NCBI GenBank assembly: GCA_028622995.1
Contig: JAJQJQ010000007.1
Location: 434,001 to 498,000, forward strand
Direction of reading: 5' to 3'
DNA: 64,000 nucleotides
From: Panagrolaimus kolymaensis
Taxonomy: Eukaryota; Nematoda; Chromadorea; Rhabditida; Panagrolaimidae
Every line of letters begins with the position of its first letter. Position 1 is the stretch's first letter. Shown piece after piece: positions 49,524 through 58,953 of this stretch. The notes beneath the pieces are model-generated. The model searched no databases and had not been told where the DNA came from. It saw only the letters and a program-made list of their open reading frames with translations. A program made the translations under genes and the position numbers.

Positions 49524-49560
49524 TAGGCGGCAGGCGTGCCTTCGGCACGCCACCACCTAG
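49524..49560. repeat. GC-rich hairpin element
   Basis: A perfect 8-bp stem GGCGTGCC / GGCACGCC with a TTC loop (49533-49551), extended by near-complementary CTAGGCGG and CCACCTAG arms. The approximately 37 bp are about 70 percent GC in otherwise very AT-rich DNA. It may be a small dispersed mobile palindrome. Confidence 0.75.
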
Positions 49561-49809
49561 GCATTTACGGCTTCAATGTTTTTCGCTATTAATTATCCAA
49601 CGAAAATTTTAACATTCTTTTTATCAGACAAACAAAAAACTAAGATTACGAAATTATACTTTGCTATATATCTTTTGGTAACTTTAAATCAATCCCTTCT
49701 CATCAACTATCCATCATAAAGTAACAAAAAACAAAAGTTCACTCTTTAAAGATCTTTCACATCAAAATCCTGGATTTGGATCCTAAATATCGCATGAATC
49801 TGGATTCTT

Positions 49810-50136
49810 AAAATCCTGTGGATCAAGGTCATATTCCTTAAAAAGTAAAGCACCACTCAGCAATGCGCTTTTCTCCATGCAATAAAAGCAAAAGTTCATA
49901 ATGCATTTACATATTAAAGATCATTTTATCCTAATTTTTATGTACTTACGCGTAGGTGGATTCTTTTGTTTCTTAGGATCCTTTGAATTATTTGGATCTT
50001 AGAAAATTTATTGATATGGATCTTAAACATTTGATGGATCTTGATCCATAAAATCCTAAGGATCAAGGTTTTCTTCCTTGTAAGTAAACAGCCACTCATC
50101 ACTGCTTCATTTCCATGCAACTAAAGAAAAGTTCAT
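49810..50136 (+). repeat. Diverged direct repeat, about 90 bp, period 240
   Basis: The segment at about 49810-49900 recurs at about 50050-50136: AAAATCCT-NN-GGATCAAGGT, then TTCCTT, AAGTAAA, CCACTCA, TCCATGCAA and AAAGTTCAT blocks in the same order with scattered differences. The interval also contains several GGATC/GATCC words. It is an old local duplication. Confidence 0.65.
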
Positions 50137-51682
50137 TCGTAAATGCCCTTTCACATAAAAATGACTTCATGCAAATTTTTCATTCATTCCTTTCATTCTT
50201 TTTGGAAGGGATACCTTAAAAAGTGCGTATCTTTTTCAAATGGCCACCTCCGGAAGATGCCACCCATTTTTTCTTTCATCCCAAAATATTTGCAATCCAT
50301 TGATACCCAACAGCTTAAGAAAAAAACGTGATGTAACGGACACACAACCAAAATTAGGAGGAAGGATTATTGATAAAAAAATTTACATTTATTTACCTTC
50401 GTTTGTCAAAAGGGAGTTAAAATTTTATAATTGTTGGAAATAATAGTTGTTTCGGAAAAAAGGAAATTTTGTTTTCTCTGTTTAGAGCAAAGATAAGTAA
50501 ATTAAAAATTTAATTTATCGCAATCTCGGCAAAACGTTTAGCATTGTTATCGCAACAAAAAAAAGAGATTAAAAGCAACAGTATGTATTTCTGCCTCACA
50601 AGTATGAGGATGCATAACCAAATATCAATGAGATGAGAACCTTATATAGCATGGATGAGCAAAACAGCTTAAATGATAACGTTTTGACGTAAAATAATAA
50701 CATTAGAAATAACTAAGTGGATATGAGTGAAATTCCGCTTTGTATTCAGTTTATATCATTTTTAAGAAATTATCCTTAAACATGGCTTTCATGTTTCTAA
50801 ATTTAAGTAATTTCATAAGCCAGAAGCCTATTCAAAGCATTCGAGTTAGTGGTGGCATGGGAAATTATTTAGATGAATCATGTAATCTAAAAATTAGCAA
50901 AGATGATGCGGTTCGATGAAAAATTAACAACAGCAACCTCAAAGGCAATTGAATCAATATTTATCGATAAAAAAACACTTCTATGGATTTCGAAAAAATC
51001 ATAGAGCCTAGGAATAAGGTTATTAAGTTTAATAAATTATTGTTGATGCTTGTTATTCTCAAACACAGAAATTTTAAATCATAATTAAATAAAGCATTGA
51101 GGGCTATTTATTTCTCGACCATCAATAATTTTTATCTGTCAAATTTCGAAAAAAAATTAATTTGTAAAAACCTTAAGAAAATACTTTTAAACCTTTCGAA
51201 ACTATTAAAACCTTTTTAAAATTCTTTGATTATTTTTAATAGCTCTAAAATAAGTAATATATGTACATACCATTAATATTTATCCAAGTCTTGATTCTTT
51301 TAGATTTAAGCTTTTTTTGAGCTTCTTAAAAAATATTAAATCATGCTTAATTCAGGGTGAAAGAAAATTATAAATCAGAAGCATTTCGCAAGCGAGTTAG
51401 AAACTGTAAAGATATTAACCATTTCTTATATTAATGACGCGTTTATCACTAATTTTTATTCGAAACTGAGAAAGCTGTTTATTGCAAATGTTTTTATAAA
51501 ATTAATCGAACATTTGGTTCTTCGAAGTCCTGATTCAGGACTCCTGAAGCCCATCTCTGAATGCGCTTATAAAAAAATACAATTTTGGGAGCTTTAATTA
51601 TTTAATATTTTTAATTGAAAAATAAGTAAACTTCCGATAAAAAGAAGGACCAAAAAAATAAAGTGGAAGCACAAGTACATGA
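50137..51682. other. Intergenic region without recognised genes
   Basis: AT-rich non-coding DNA. A short plus frame near 50315-50443 (starting Lys-Lys-Arg-Asp-Val-Thr-Asp) has protein-like composition but no clear start, splice or family, and may be a remnant. Nothing else is supported up to the MITE. Confidence 0.35.
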
Positions 51683-51690
51683 CTCCCAAC

Positions 51691-52129
51691 TAGTGTTAAA
51701 TTCCCGATCCGACCGACAAAAAAGTCGGGAAATTCAAAAAAAGTCGGGATTGAAATTGCTCTCGGTCGGAAAAGTCGGGAAAAAGTCGGGATAAAAATTT
51801 TTGTCGGTCGGGAATTCGGGGGATCGAAAAGTAGGATATGGTGTTGGAATTTTTTTAATTAAATTAATTATAAGAATTTAAATATATAAAAATGAGCTAT
51901 TTAATGTAAATAAAATGTAAATAAAGGGTTTTTGGTTAAAATAAAGGCGAAAATGAATGATTTTTAAAATTAATATTAATTTTTTTTATTTGTCGGGATA
52001 AAAAATGAGTCGGTCGGGAAAGTCGGGAAAATGTCGGGATAGAAATTATCGTCGGTCGGGAAGTCGGTCGGGAAAAAGTCGGTCGGGAAGTCGGGAATTC
52101 CCGACTTTTCGGTCGGGAATTTAACACTA
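51691..52129. mobile_element. hAT-like MITE, 439 bp, with 8-bp target duplication
   Basis: The inverted termini are TAGTGTTAAATTCCCGA at the left and TCGGGAATTTAACACTA at the right, flanked by identical CTCCCAAC copies (51683-51690 and 52130-52137). Subterminal regions are packed with GTCGGTCGGGAA and AAAGTCGGGA words in both orientations, typical of transposase-binding arrays in hAT elements. The AT-rich centre encodes nothing recognisable. The arginine/serine-rich minus-strand frame over it is only the repeat read as protein. A non-autonomous element, distinct from the copy at 46307. Confidence 0.88.
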
Positions 52130-52137
52130 CTCCCAAC

Positions 52138-52681
52138 CAACCACCTTTAGTAATAAAAATTCCCATTAATATGTAATAAAAAATAAACTAAGCTTCTCTT
52201 TATTATGTATCAAAGTTCGTGAAAGTAAAAAGATGGTGAACCTGTTGATTTTTATTATTTGAAGTCAACTGTGATTTAACGATGGAGGTGTAAGGCATTT
52301 TCATCCCTCTTGGATCTTTGCATTATTGAGTTAAAGACAGTTGATTATAATCGAGACCTCGTTTTAATCATTGAAAATAAACCATTCGTATTAAAGCAAA
52401 GAACGTCAAATGTCTTTTATTTTAAATAATTGGAATTTTTGGGGTTTTGCTTCAAGTAATTATTGTTGGATAAAGGAATAATTTTATGAATTGATTGAAA
52501 GGCTTTATTTTGGTGGATTTGATTATAATTAACATCGAAAAAAGTTCATTTAATTCCCATCATGACTGGTTATTGAAATTATATTTAAAGGCGCAAAAAT
52601 AAATCGCCCAAATCCCATTCTTTCCAAAGTATAAAATCAAACGTTAAAAATAAAAAAAAACAAAGAAATTTTATTAATCAA
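52138..52681. other. Intergenic stretch
   Basis: It contains the 3' end of the following minus-strand gene (AATAAA just after its stop, near 52670-52676). A short plus-strand open segment at about 52309-52428 has protein-like composition but no ATG; it may be a remnant. Confidence 0.35.
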
Positions 52682-54364
52682 TCAAAACGATACTGCACAA
52701 CAACATTTTCGTAGAACAAACAAGTAAATAATAGCAACGGCTACTAAAATAAAACTAACTAAAATGATAATAAAAATAAAATGATTGAAAAGGAGGTCCA
52801 TAATTTTAGAGAAAAGTTTGCCAACTGTTTTTCCAAAATCTCCAAGCATCTCCACAAAAATCGATGAAGAGTTTGTTCCATTATTGATAATGTCATCGAA
52901 ATTTGTTAATCCGACACCGACTGCATCTGTATAATTTTTAAGTTTTTGTATTTCATGCTCAATATTTGTAAGGTTTATCTGAAAGATGCTTGTATTGTTT
53001 CATACTTTTTAAAATTAAATAACTCTTACATTTAAATCAGCTCGGTACATTTTTGTTTGTCCCTCGGATACGCCATGGAATTCGATAGCTCCAATTGTAA
53101 GTTTTTCTTCTTTATTAAGTTTAATTAAAAATTTTCCATTGTCAGGGACTTCATGATGCTCAGTTCTTTTATTATCTCCACTAATATAAAAATGTGGAAC
53201 CTTGGTTAGGATTTCATAAACATCTCCGTGCAACTTCCATTTAACTAAATTGCTAGTAACATTTTCTCGAAGAAGGTTACATTCATGTGGAGTGGAGGGA
53301 GTGCATCGTGACATAGTATAAGCAGCGGTATCCAAGCATTCAATTTTTTGGGTGGCATTGGGAAAATAAGTAAATGCACAATCTTTATGATCAAAACATT
53401 TCCATGTATCGGTGAATATAAATTCTTTACACAAATTGGTTGGTTCAACATATTGGTCCTTTTCAAACCAACCAAGAGGATCGGACTAAAAAATACTTTT
53501 AAAACTATGATTTTGAAAAATTATCTAACAAACATCTATTACTTCTGCATTAATTGGATTTTGTGTATAATAGCTTATAATATTGAGTTGCATTTGGAAT
53601 GGAGAACAATGGATAACTGAAATTTTGTAAAAGTCTGGAGTTCCTTCTTGTTGATCTCTAATTTTAAGATGAACGGAACCGGGGAACATTTCAGGCTTGT
53701 GCAAAAAGTTTTCGAAAATGCTGTCGTAAAAATGATTCATATCATCCTCACGATCTTTGATAATCGATTTAATAACATTCTTAGCTGCGTTAATAATTTG
53801 CATTTCTTTTAAATCTTCAATAGCGCCTGCATGCAATCGTTCCAATGTTCTTAAAGATTGTTCCAACTTTTCAAGATGCGATTGTTGTTCTCTGACTTTT
53901 GTTTGAGTATAAATAGATAATGTTAGTGCAGCACCACCTAAAAATTCTCCAATAATTCGTTCCTTTTGATGGTCAAACTTCTGGCATTTTACTCTTCTTT
54001 CATTAAACAATCTTTTATTTGCTTGACCAACTTCATCATTAGCATATGCAATAAGGGCTTTTCTAATAGCAAAATTTGAAATATCAAGGATTTGCTGGGG
54101 AAAGTCGATTTTCAAGTCTTTGCTATCGAGCTTAATCTTATCATCATAAATTATATGCTCTTGAAACAATCTAAAATAATTTATTTAAATATGCCACCAA
54201 TATGAGAAAAAAACTAACTGTATGTTTCCAACAGTTGAATTAAGAAAAACATCGTCAGGAAGCGCATAAAACCGGGTTTCTTTGTTCTTTAAGTTTTTGA
54301 TGCTTCTGGCATTACCATAAACAATAAGCAATGAAGCTATTAAAGCAATGGAAAGAATCTTCAT
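52682..54364 (-). CDS. Type I membrane glycoprotein with class I fusion-protein-like layout
   Basis: Four exons (54364-54219, 54170-53534, 53485-53030, 52978-52682) join in frame to 511 aa. The order is: signal peptide (1-20); about 100 residues; a Gly/Ala-rich hydrophobic stretch (about 121-136); a long heptad coiled coil (about 140-185); a Cys-rich ectodomain in exon 3; a second short heptad region with glycosylation sites (about 414-450); one TM (about 477-502); and a tail of nine residues starting Lys-Cys-Cys-Cys. At least six Asn-X-Ser/Thr sites occur. This order (fusion-peptide-like segment, HR1, Cys-rich, HR2, anchor, Cys tail) is that of class I viral fusion glycoproteins such as retroelement Env or baculovirus F. 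I see no clear RxxR cleavage site before the hydrophobic stretch, and no named family. It has host-style introns and no gag or pol nearby. It could be a captured Env-like gene or an unrelated nematode surface protein. Polyadenylation signal follows the stop. Confidence 0.7.
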
Positions 54365-54450
54365 TTTAACCAAAAAAATAATTATATTCTTCGCTGGGGA
54401 GATAATAAATATATTGTAGCCAAAGTCTTGAAAAATAAGTAATAAATTGT

Positions 54451-54735
54451 TCACAAACGATATGATAAACTGAATGAATCTGAATCTTTATCAAAATTCT
54501 TAGTAGCTTTGTATTTGGTAAAAATATTCTTAAATGCCTTTAAGACACTTTTATTAACACCTTTTCGCATAATTGATATCTTTGATAATTTCTTTGATAT
54601 TTTTACTCCTTCACACTTTTATTTTGCTGATAGCAAGCAAATATGTGACCTAATATGATATTCAAGTAGTTTGTCAAAAGCATAATTAGTTGCAATGGAA
54701 AGATTTAATAAAAGGAATATTGCAATAATTAGCAT
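54451..54735 (-). pseudogene. Small secreted-protein frame broken by one stop
   Basis: From ATG at 54735 a minus-strand frame runs 94 codons to TGA (54453-54451) with a single in-frame TAA at 54621-54619 (codon 39). The first 18 residues form a good signal peptide (Leu-Ile-Ile-Ala-Ile-Phe-Leu-Leu-Leu). The part after the stop is strongly basic and helical (many Lys, Ser and Ile) and keeps protein-like composition to the end, so the stop looks recent or is read through. It ends 87 bp upstream of the glycoprotein-like gene on the same strand. No intron of usable length would remove the stop. No family was recognised. Confidence 0.5.
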
Positions 54736-54819
54736 ACTATAAAATATGCATTGTTTTAATCAGGAGTTGATGAAATCAGCCAAAAATAAAATAAAACACT
54801 TTGAATTGAAAGATTCAAA

Positions 54820-55345
54820 CTAAATAAAGTTAAACCAAATGAGTAATAAGAAAAACATTGAACAAAGATACTTTTCTAAAACTTTATTAAACCTAAAACA
54901 AAAGCAAATACAAATACAAACACAAACATAAAAAAATTCTATTTTCTTAGGCTTTTTAGGATTCAATGAAATAACAAGAGATGCAGGAACAATCAAAGAG
55001 CCATAAAATTTATCATCTTTAACAAGTTGAACACCACTACCACAAAATTTGGGTTCCATTACATCACGTTGTTGTTGTTCATTTCTTTTTCGTTTATCAT
55101 CTTCGAAAGTTATACATAGAATTTCTTGTCCAGCTCGAGCAATTTGAACTTCATCTTCAAGAGTTATACTTCCTTTAAGCATTTGAGAAGCTGTTACTTT
55201 AGTTGAAGCTTGAGCCATTGGTACAGATTCTCTCATACCAGCATCTGATGGTTGTTGATTCTTCAGTAAAACCATGTCTTTGTTGTTGTTCATACTTCTT
55301 CTATAGATCATACCAAGTTTGAAGGCTTCATTTTCTTCTTTTGTT
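54820..55345 (-). pseudogene. Orphan coding fragment, structure unclear
   Basis: A minus-strand frame (ATG 55311, open from about 55360) encodes about 140 protein-like residues: Asn/Gln/Ser/Thr-rich, then a Glu-Asp-Glu-Val-Gln-Ile block, a Lys-Arg-rich stretch and a Leu-Ile-Val-Pro-Ala-Ser-Leu-Val strand. It then runs into Val/Cys/Phe low complexity near 54940. A reverse AATAAA at about 54882-54887 lies inside the frame, so the true end is probably near 54950. Upstream, a second frame (Met-Ala-Gly-Ser-Leu-Leu) overlaps and cannot be joined cleanly. This may be a partial or frameshifted gene, or a gene whose small upstream exons I cannot place. Confidence 0.35.
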
Positions 55346-55611
55346 TTCCATGTAAACCTGTTGCACCACTATGAGTAAACTTCCAGCCATATTTGGTGTA
55401 AAATCAATCTGAAAATAAAATTATAGTAAATAAATTCATAACCACACGCAAATAAAAACAATATGTAATTAATAAATATTCAAAAATAAACAAAAACAAT
55501 GCTTCTGATTTAATAGTAATCAAAAGCATATTTATAAGCTAGGTCTTTTATTAAAATAGCTATTTATTTATTTATTAAAAAAAAGTAATTTTATTGATAA
55601 ATTACTGTTAA
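55346..55611. other. Intergenic stretch
   Basis: AT-rich. It includes a TTTTCAG acceptor near 55410 on the minus strand belonging to the uncertain coding fragment. Nothing else is supported. Confidence 0.3.
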
Positions 55612-55714
55612 AATTCGCGAAAAATCCATCAAAGGAAAAGTTCGCGAATTAAGATATTTAAATGCATGGTACCGCCACGAATGCATTATTCGCGAGTTCG
55701 CGAATTCGCGAACT
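55612..55714. repeat. Cluster of TTCGCGAA palindromes
   Basis: Within about 100 bp the palindrome TCGCGA occurs at 55615, 55642, 55690, 55698 and 55706, partly tandem. Between them AATGCATGG...CGAATGCATT forms a further inverted repeat (55661-55687). CpG-rich palindromes are otherwise rare in this window. It may be the end or core of an unrecognised MITE. Confidence 0.65.
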
Positions 55715-56205
55715 AAGATAAAAGCCTTAAAAAATAAGCATATCGTTTACTTTATGGGCTTTTAGGTTTTGCTTTGATAAAAGCGTTGTAAACTTTGTAT
55801 TTTATTTTTGTTAAAGAGAATTTCGTGAATCAATTTATTCAATAATAAATAAAGGAAGATGTACATGACAAATAACAAATATTTAGCTTATGTTGTTACC
55901 GCCTGAAGCAACAAATATTTGAAGTTAAAATTAGACCATTTACCAAAAAAAAAAGAGTAGGCTGATTGAGAAACTTAAAGTTGATAAGTATATGCTGATT
56001 GAGCACCATCACAAAATTCTGAAGGCGCTCCTACTGTGCTAATTACTATTGTTCCATTTGGTTTTAAACTTTCTTTTTTACCCTTTTTACTATTCATTCC
56101 TTGTTTATTTCAAAAATGCTTTCAATACAATTTTAATCAAGATTATTTTTTTGGTTTTACTAAGAAGCAAAACATTCCAAAAATTATTTAGTACAGCTCT
56201 TAGTT
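55715..56205. other. Intergenic stretch
   Basis: AT-rich non-coding DNA with no recognised feature. Confidence 0.3.
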
Positions 56206-56234
56206 GCTGTTTTGATTAAATTAATCAAAACAGC
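56206..56234. repeat. Perfect 14-bp inverted repeat
   Basis: GCTGTTTTGATTAA, one A, then TTAATCAAAACAGC. It is a perfect palindrome lying about 90 bp before the minisatellite flank, at the edge of a locally GC-richer segment (56206-56800). It may mark an end of a repeat element. Confidence 0.75.
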
Positions 56235-56348
56235 TTAAGCTCCTTCGCCACGTCAAGGCGGCTGTACTTTGAAGGAGAAAAGGGTTTTCACCCCCACCAG
56301 TTAACAGGTGTTTCCGAGAAATCTCCGAAGAGATGAATGGCAAAGGCA

Positions 56349-56632
56349 CAACACATAAAGTGAAGGTAAGGCAGCAACACATAAATGTGAAGGTAAGGCA
56401 GCAACACATAAATGTGAAGGTAAGGCAGCAACACATAAATGTGAAGGTAAGGCAGCAACACATAAATGTGAAGGTAAGGCAGCAACGCATAAAGCGAAGG
56501 TAAGGCAGCAACACATAAATGTGAAGGTAAGGCAGCAACACATAAATGTGAAGGTAAGGCAGCAACGCATAAAGCGAAGGTAAGGCAGCAACACATAAAT
56601 GTGAAGGTAAGGCAGCAACACATAAATGTGAA
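56349..56632. repeat. 26/27-bp minisatellite, ten full copies
   Basis: Ten tandem copies of GGTAAGGCAGCAACACATAA plus ATGTGAA (27 bp) occupy 56365-56632, after a partial leading unit. Copies 5 and 8 are a 26-bp variant with GCATAAAGCGAA. The array is flanked by matching ATCTCCGAAGAGAT(G/A)AATG blocks at 56321-56339 and 56636-56654. No unit contains an antisense stop, so all three minus frames stay open across it. Those frames are repeat shadows, not genes. Confidence 0.88.
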
Positions 56633-56654
56633 GGAATCTCCGAAGAGATAAATG

Positions 56655-58953
56655 AAGAAGGCTGACGCAAAATGAACCGAAGATTAACCAAAAAATTTAT
56701 CCGGTTGCTTGGGCTTAAGTGAAAACCAAAAAAGGAACGCTTAAAGATTCGCATTTTGCTGCCAGAGAGAGAAAGAAAAACCTTTACGCGCACCTTTTTG
56801 GCTTGAATTACAAAAAAAAAATATAAATATTCTAACATAAATTTAGCTTTGACAAAAAACAAAGGCAAACTTTAATTTGGCTGAAATAGCTAGGTAGCTT
56901 ATAAAGTGGAAAAAGAAGGTGGTAATAATTTATTTTTACTTTATTATCAATTTTTATTACTCAATATTAGAAGAAGAAATTTGTGGAAGAAATTGAAAGT
57001 TTTAGAAGAAAATAAAAGAAGCATTTTTTATTTCATCTTTTTTGTTTCTTGATTTTTTGGTGTTAGGTATATGGAGCATGGTTAAAATTAATCATAAATG
57101 ATACGTTTCGTATCGAATTAAAACGATCCAAAAAAGACATCCTAGAATTACATTAAATGAAACAGAAACATCAATCAAATCCATTAAAAAAAATTTTGTG
57201 TAAACTTTTTCCACAGAACAAAGAACGATTTTTTGAATGCTTTTTTATTCCAACAACGAATAACTAACGCGAATTGTTTTATCGTATAAGTTTTGTTAAA
57301 AAATCATAAAAGGTGTTTGTGTTTAAAATTTACCCTTATCTTTCGGTGAGAAGTAACGACGAATTTGTATCAAATCATTCTCACCTGGTTTTTGAGAAGA
57401 AAAAAATGTTGTCACTTTTTATAGAAAGTATGTTTATCTCAATTTTCAACTAAAAGAAAAATACATATTTTTCAGTAGCATCCGAGAATTTAAAAAATTT
57501 AAAGTAAAAGAAAAAATGGGAAGCAAAAAATCATTCTGGAATGCAAAGATCAGCACGAGATCAAATATCTTTGTCAAACAATGGACATCCTTCCACCCTC
57601 TCTCAATCAATTCACGTGCAAAAGCAACAATAAGTGTTTTGAAGGTGGCAAATGACAGCCACCAACAACAAGGATACATAAGAAAAAAATTTTTGCGATA
57701 AAACAAATTCCACCTTCATCAAAAAACACAGCGAGCCAAATACATGAAATGATGAATTTAAAAAAATACCAAGAATTTTTTAAACTGCTGCCTTTCGTGC
57801 TTTTAAAGATAAAAAAATCATGTTTAACAACAACCTTCGATGAGTCTATTACATAATCTTCAGCAAGAAGAATAAATTACACTTCAAGAAAACCGATGAT
57901 ATTTCTTTGTTGAATGATAACTCATGAAAGTCGTATTGTCTTAGCAAATTCTAAAAATTCCGCTGCAACAACAATCTTAGACTAATTTTAACAAATTCAT
58001 CAACAACCTTTAGCTTTAAACTTATAATGAAGTACAGTAGCTGTAAAAGTTAACCCATGTAGCAGCAACGTCAGCTACAACATCATCTACTAAAGACAAA
58101 ATTCATTTGGTACATAAACATCGAAGGTGTCACTGATAAAGCAATCAGAAATTTAACAATCTTATCATCCAACAACAATAAGGATAAAGTTATTCAGTTA
58201 AAACCATCAACATTTGTATACCTGAAAAATCATCTCAAACGCAACAACAAGCAGAAATATGAATATTTTAATGGATTGTTGATGATCAGTATCAACAAAG
58301 AAATTCACAAATTTTTGTTTTTCCTTATTGGCTTAGAATTTACGAGGCATTCATTTTTATTCAATCATCGGTGTCTAACTTTCAACTTATTTTGTTTGTA
58401 TTGTTTCTAACCAAAACCTTTTTTGTAGCTAGCTATTCTTACATCTTAGCAACTCTTAAATTCTAAACTTTTTTTATGCATTTTTGCATTTTTCTTGTTC
58501 AAGTGGATGAATCTCATCCAAACAACATTTTTGTTATTCAAATTATCCGCATTCATTCATTAATCCGAAACTTAACACTTTTTGCCAATGCACATTGCTT
58601 TGCTTCAAAACTTTTTTTTCTTTCATTTTTCATTGTTTTTTCTAACTTTGCTCTTTGTTAGCTGATTTTAGTTCCAGCATCGTGGACATTTGCTTTATCC
58701 ATTTTTTACAATGTGAATATGTTTGCAATAGAGTTTGTTTTGGACTGTATTCCATTTCGTTAACCATATCCTTTGTTTCATTTGTCCGATTTAGCTCTTC
58801 GTGTGTTTTGATTTTATCCTTTATTCTCCGTTGACGGACTTTCACTTTATCTTCTGATGATGTTTATTTCCCATGCTTAAACTTTTTCATGTTTTAGGTA
58901 AAGCTTTGATCAATTACAAGGTCTATATATCGTGCTTTCTTGAAGAACTTGGG
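56655..58953. other. Intergenic region with weak coding-like islands
   Basis: Mostly AT-rich. At 57500-57705 the sequence is less repetitive and open on the minus strand (a segment reading Phe-Ala-Arg-Glu-Leu-Ile-Glu-Arg-Gly-Trp-Lys-Asp-Val) and also on the plus strand. Near 58217-58370 a plus frame is protein-like. Neither has a convincing start, splice or family, so they may be decayed gene pieces. A TTTTAG acceptor at 58898 marks the 5' end of the next gene. Confidence 0.35.

Noticed and set aside
51936..52166. Minus-strand Arg/Ser/Pro-rich frame
   Set aside because: It lies over the GTCGG repeats of the MITE and crosses its terminus and target duplication.
56349..56632. Regular repeats resembling a CRISPR array
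   Set aside because: Units are contiguous without unique spacers and the genome is eukaryotic; this is a minisatellite.
56221..56868. Three overlapping long minus-strand frames with Cys/Leu/Pro repeats
   Set aside because: They are the 27-bp minisatellite read in three frames; there is no start context, splice or family, and the variant 26-bp units shift the frame.
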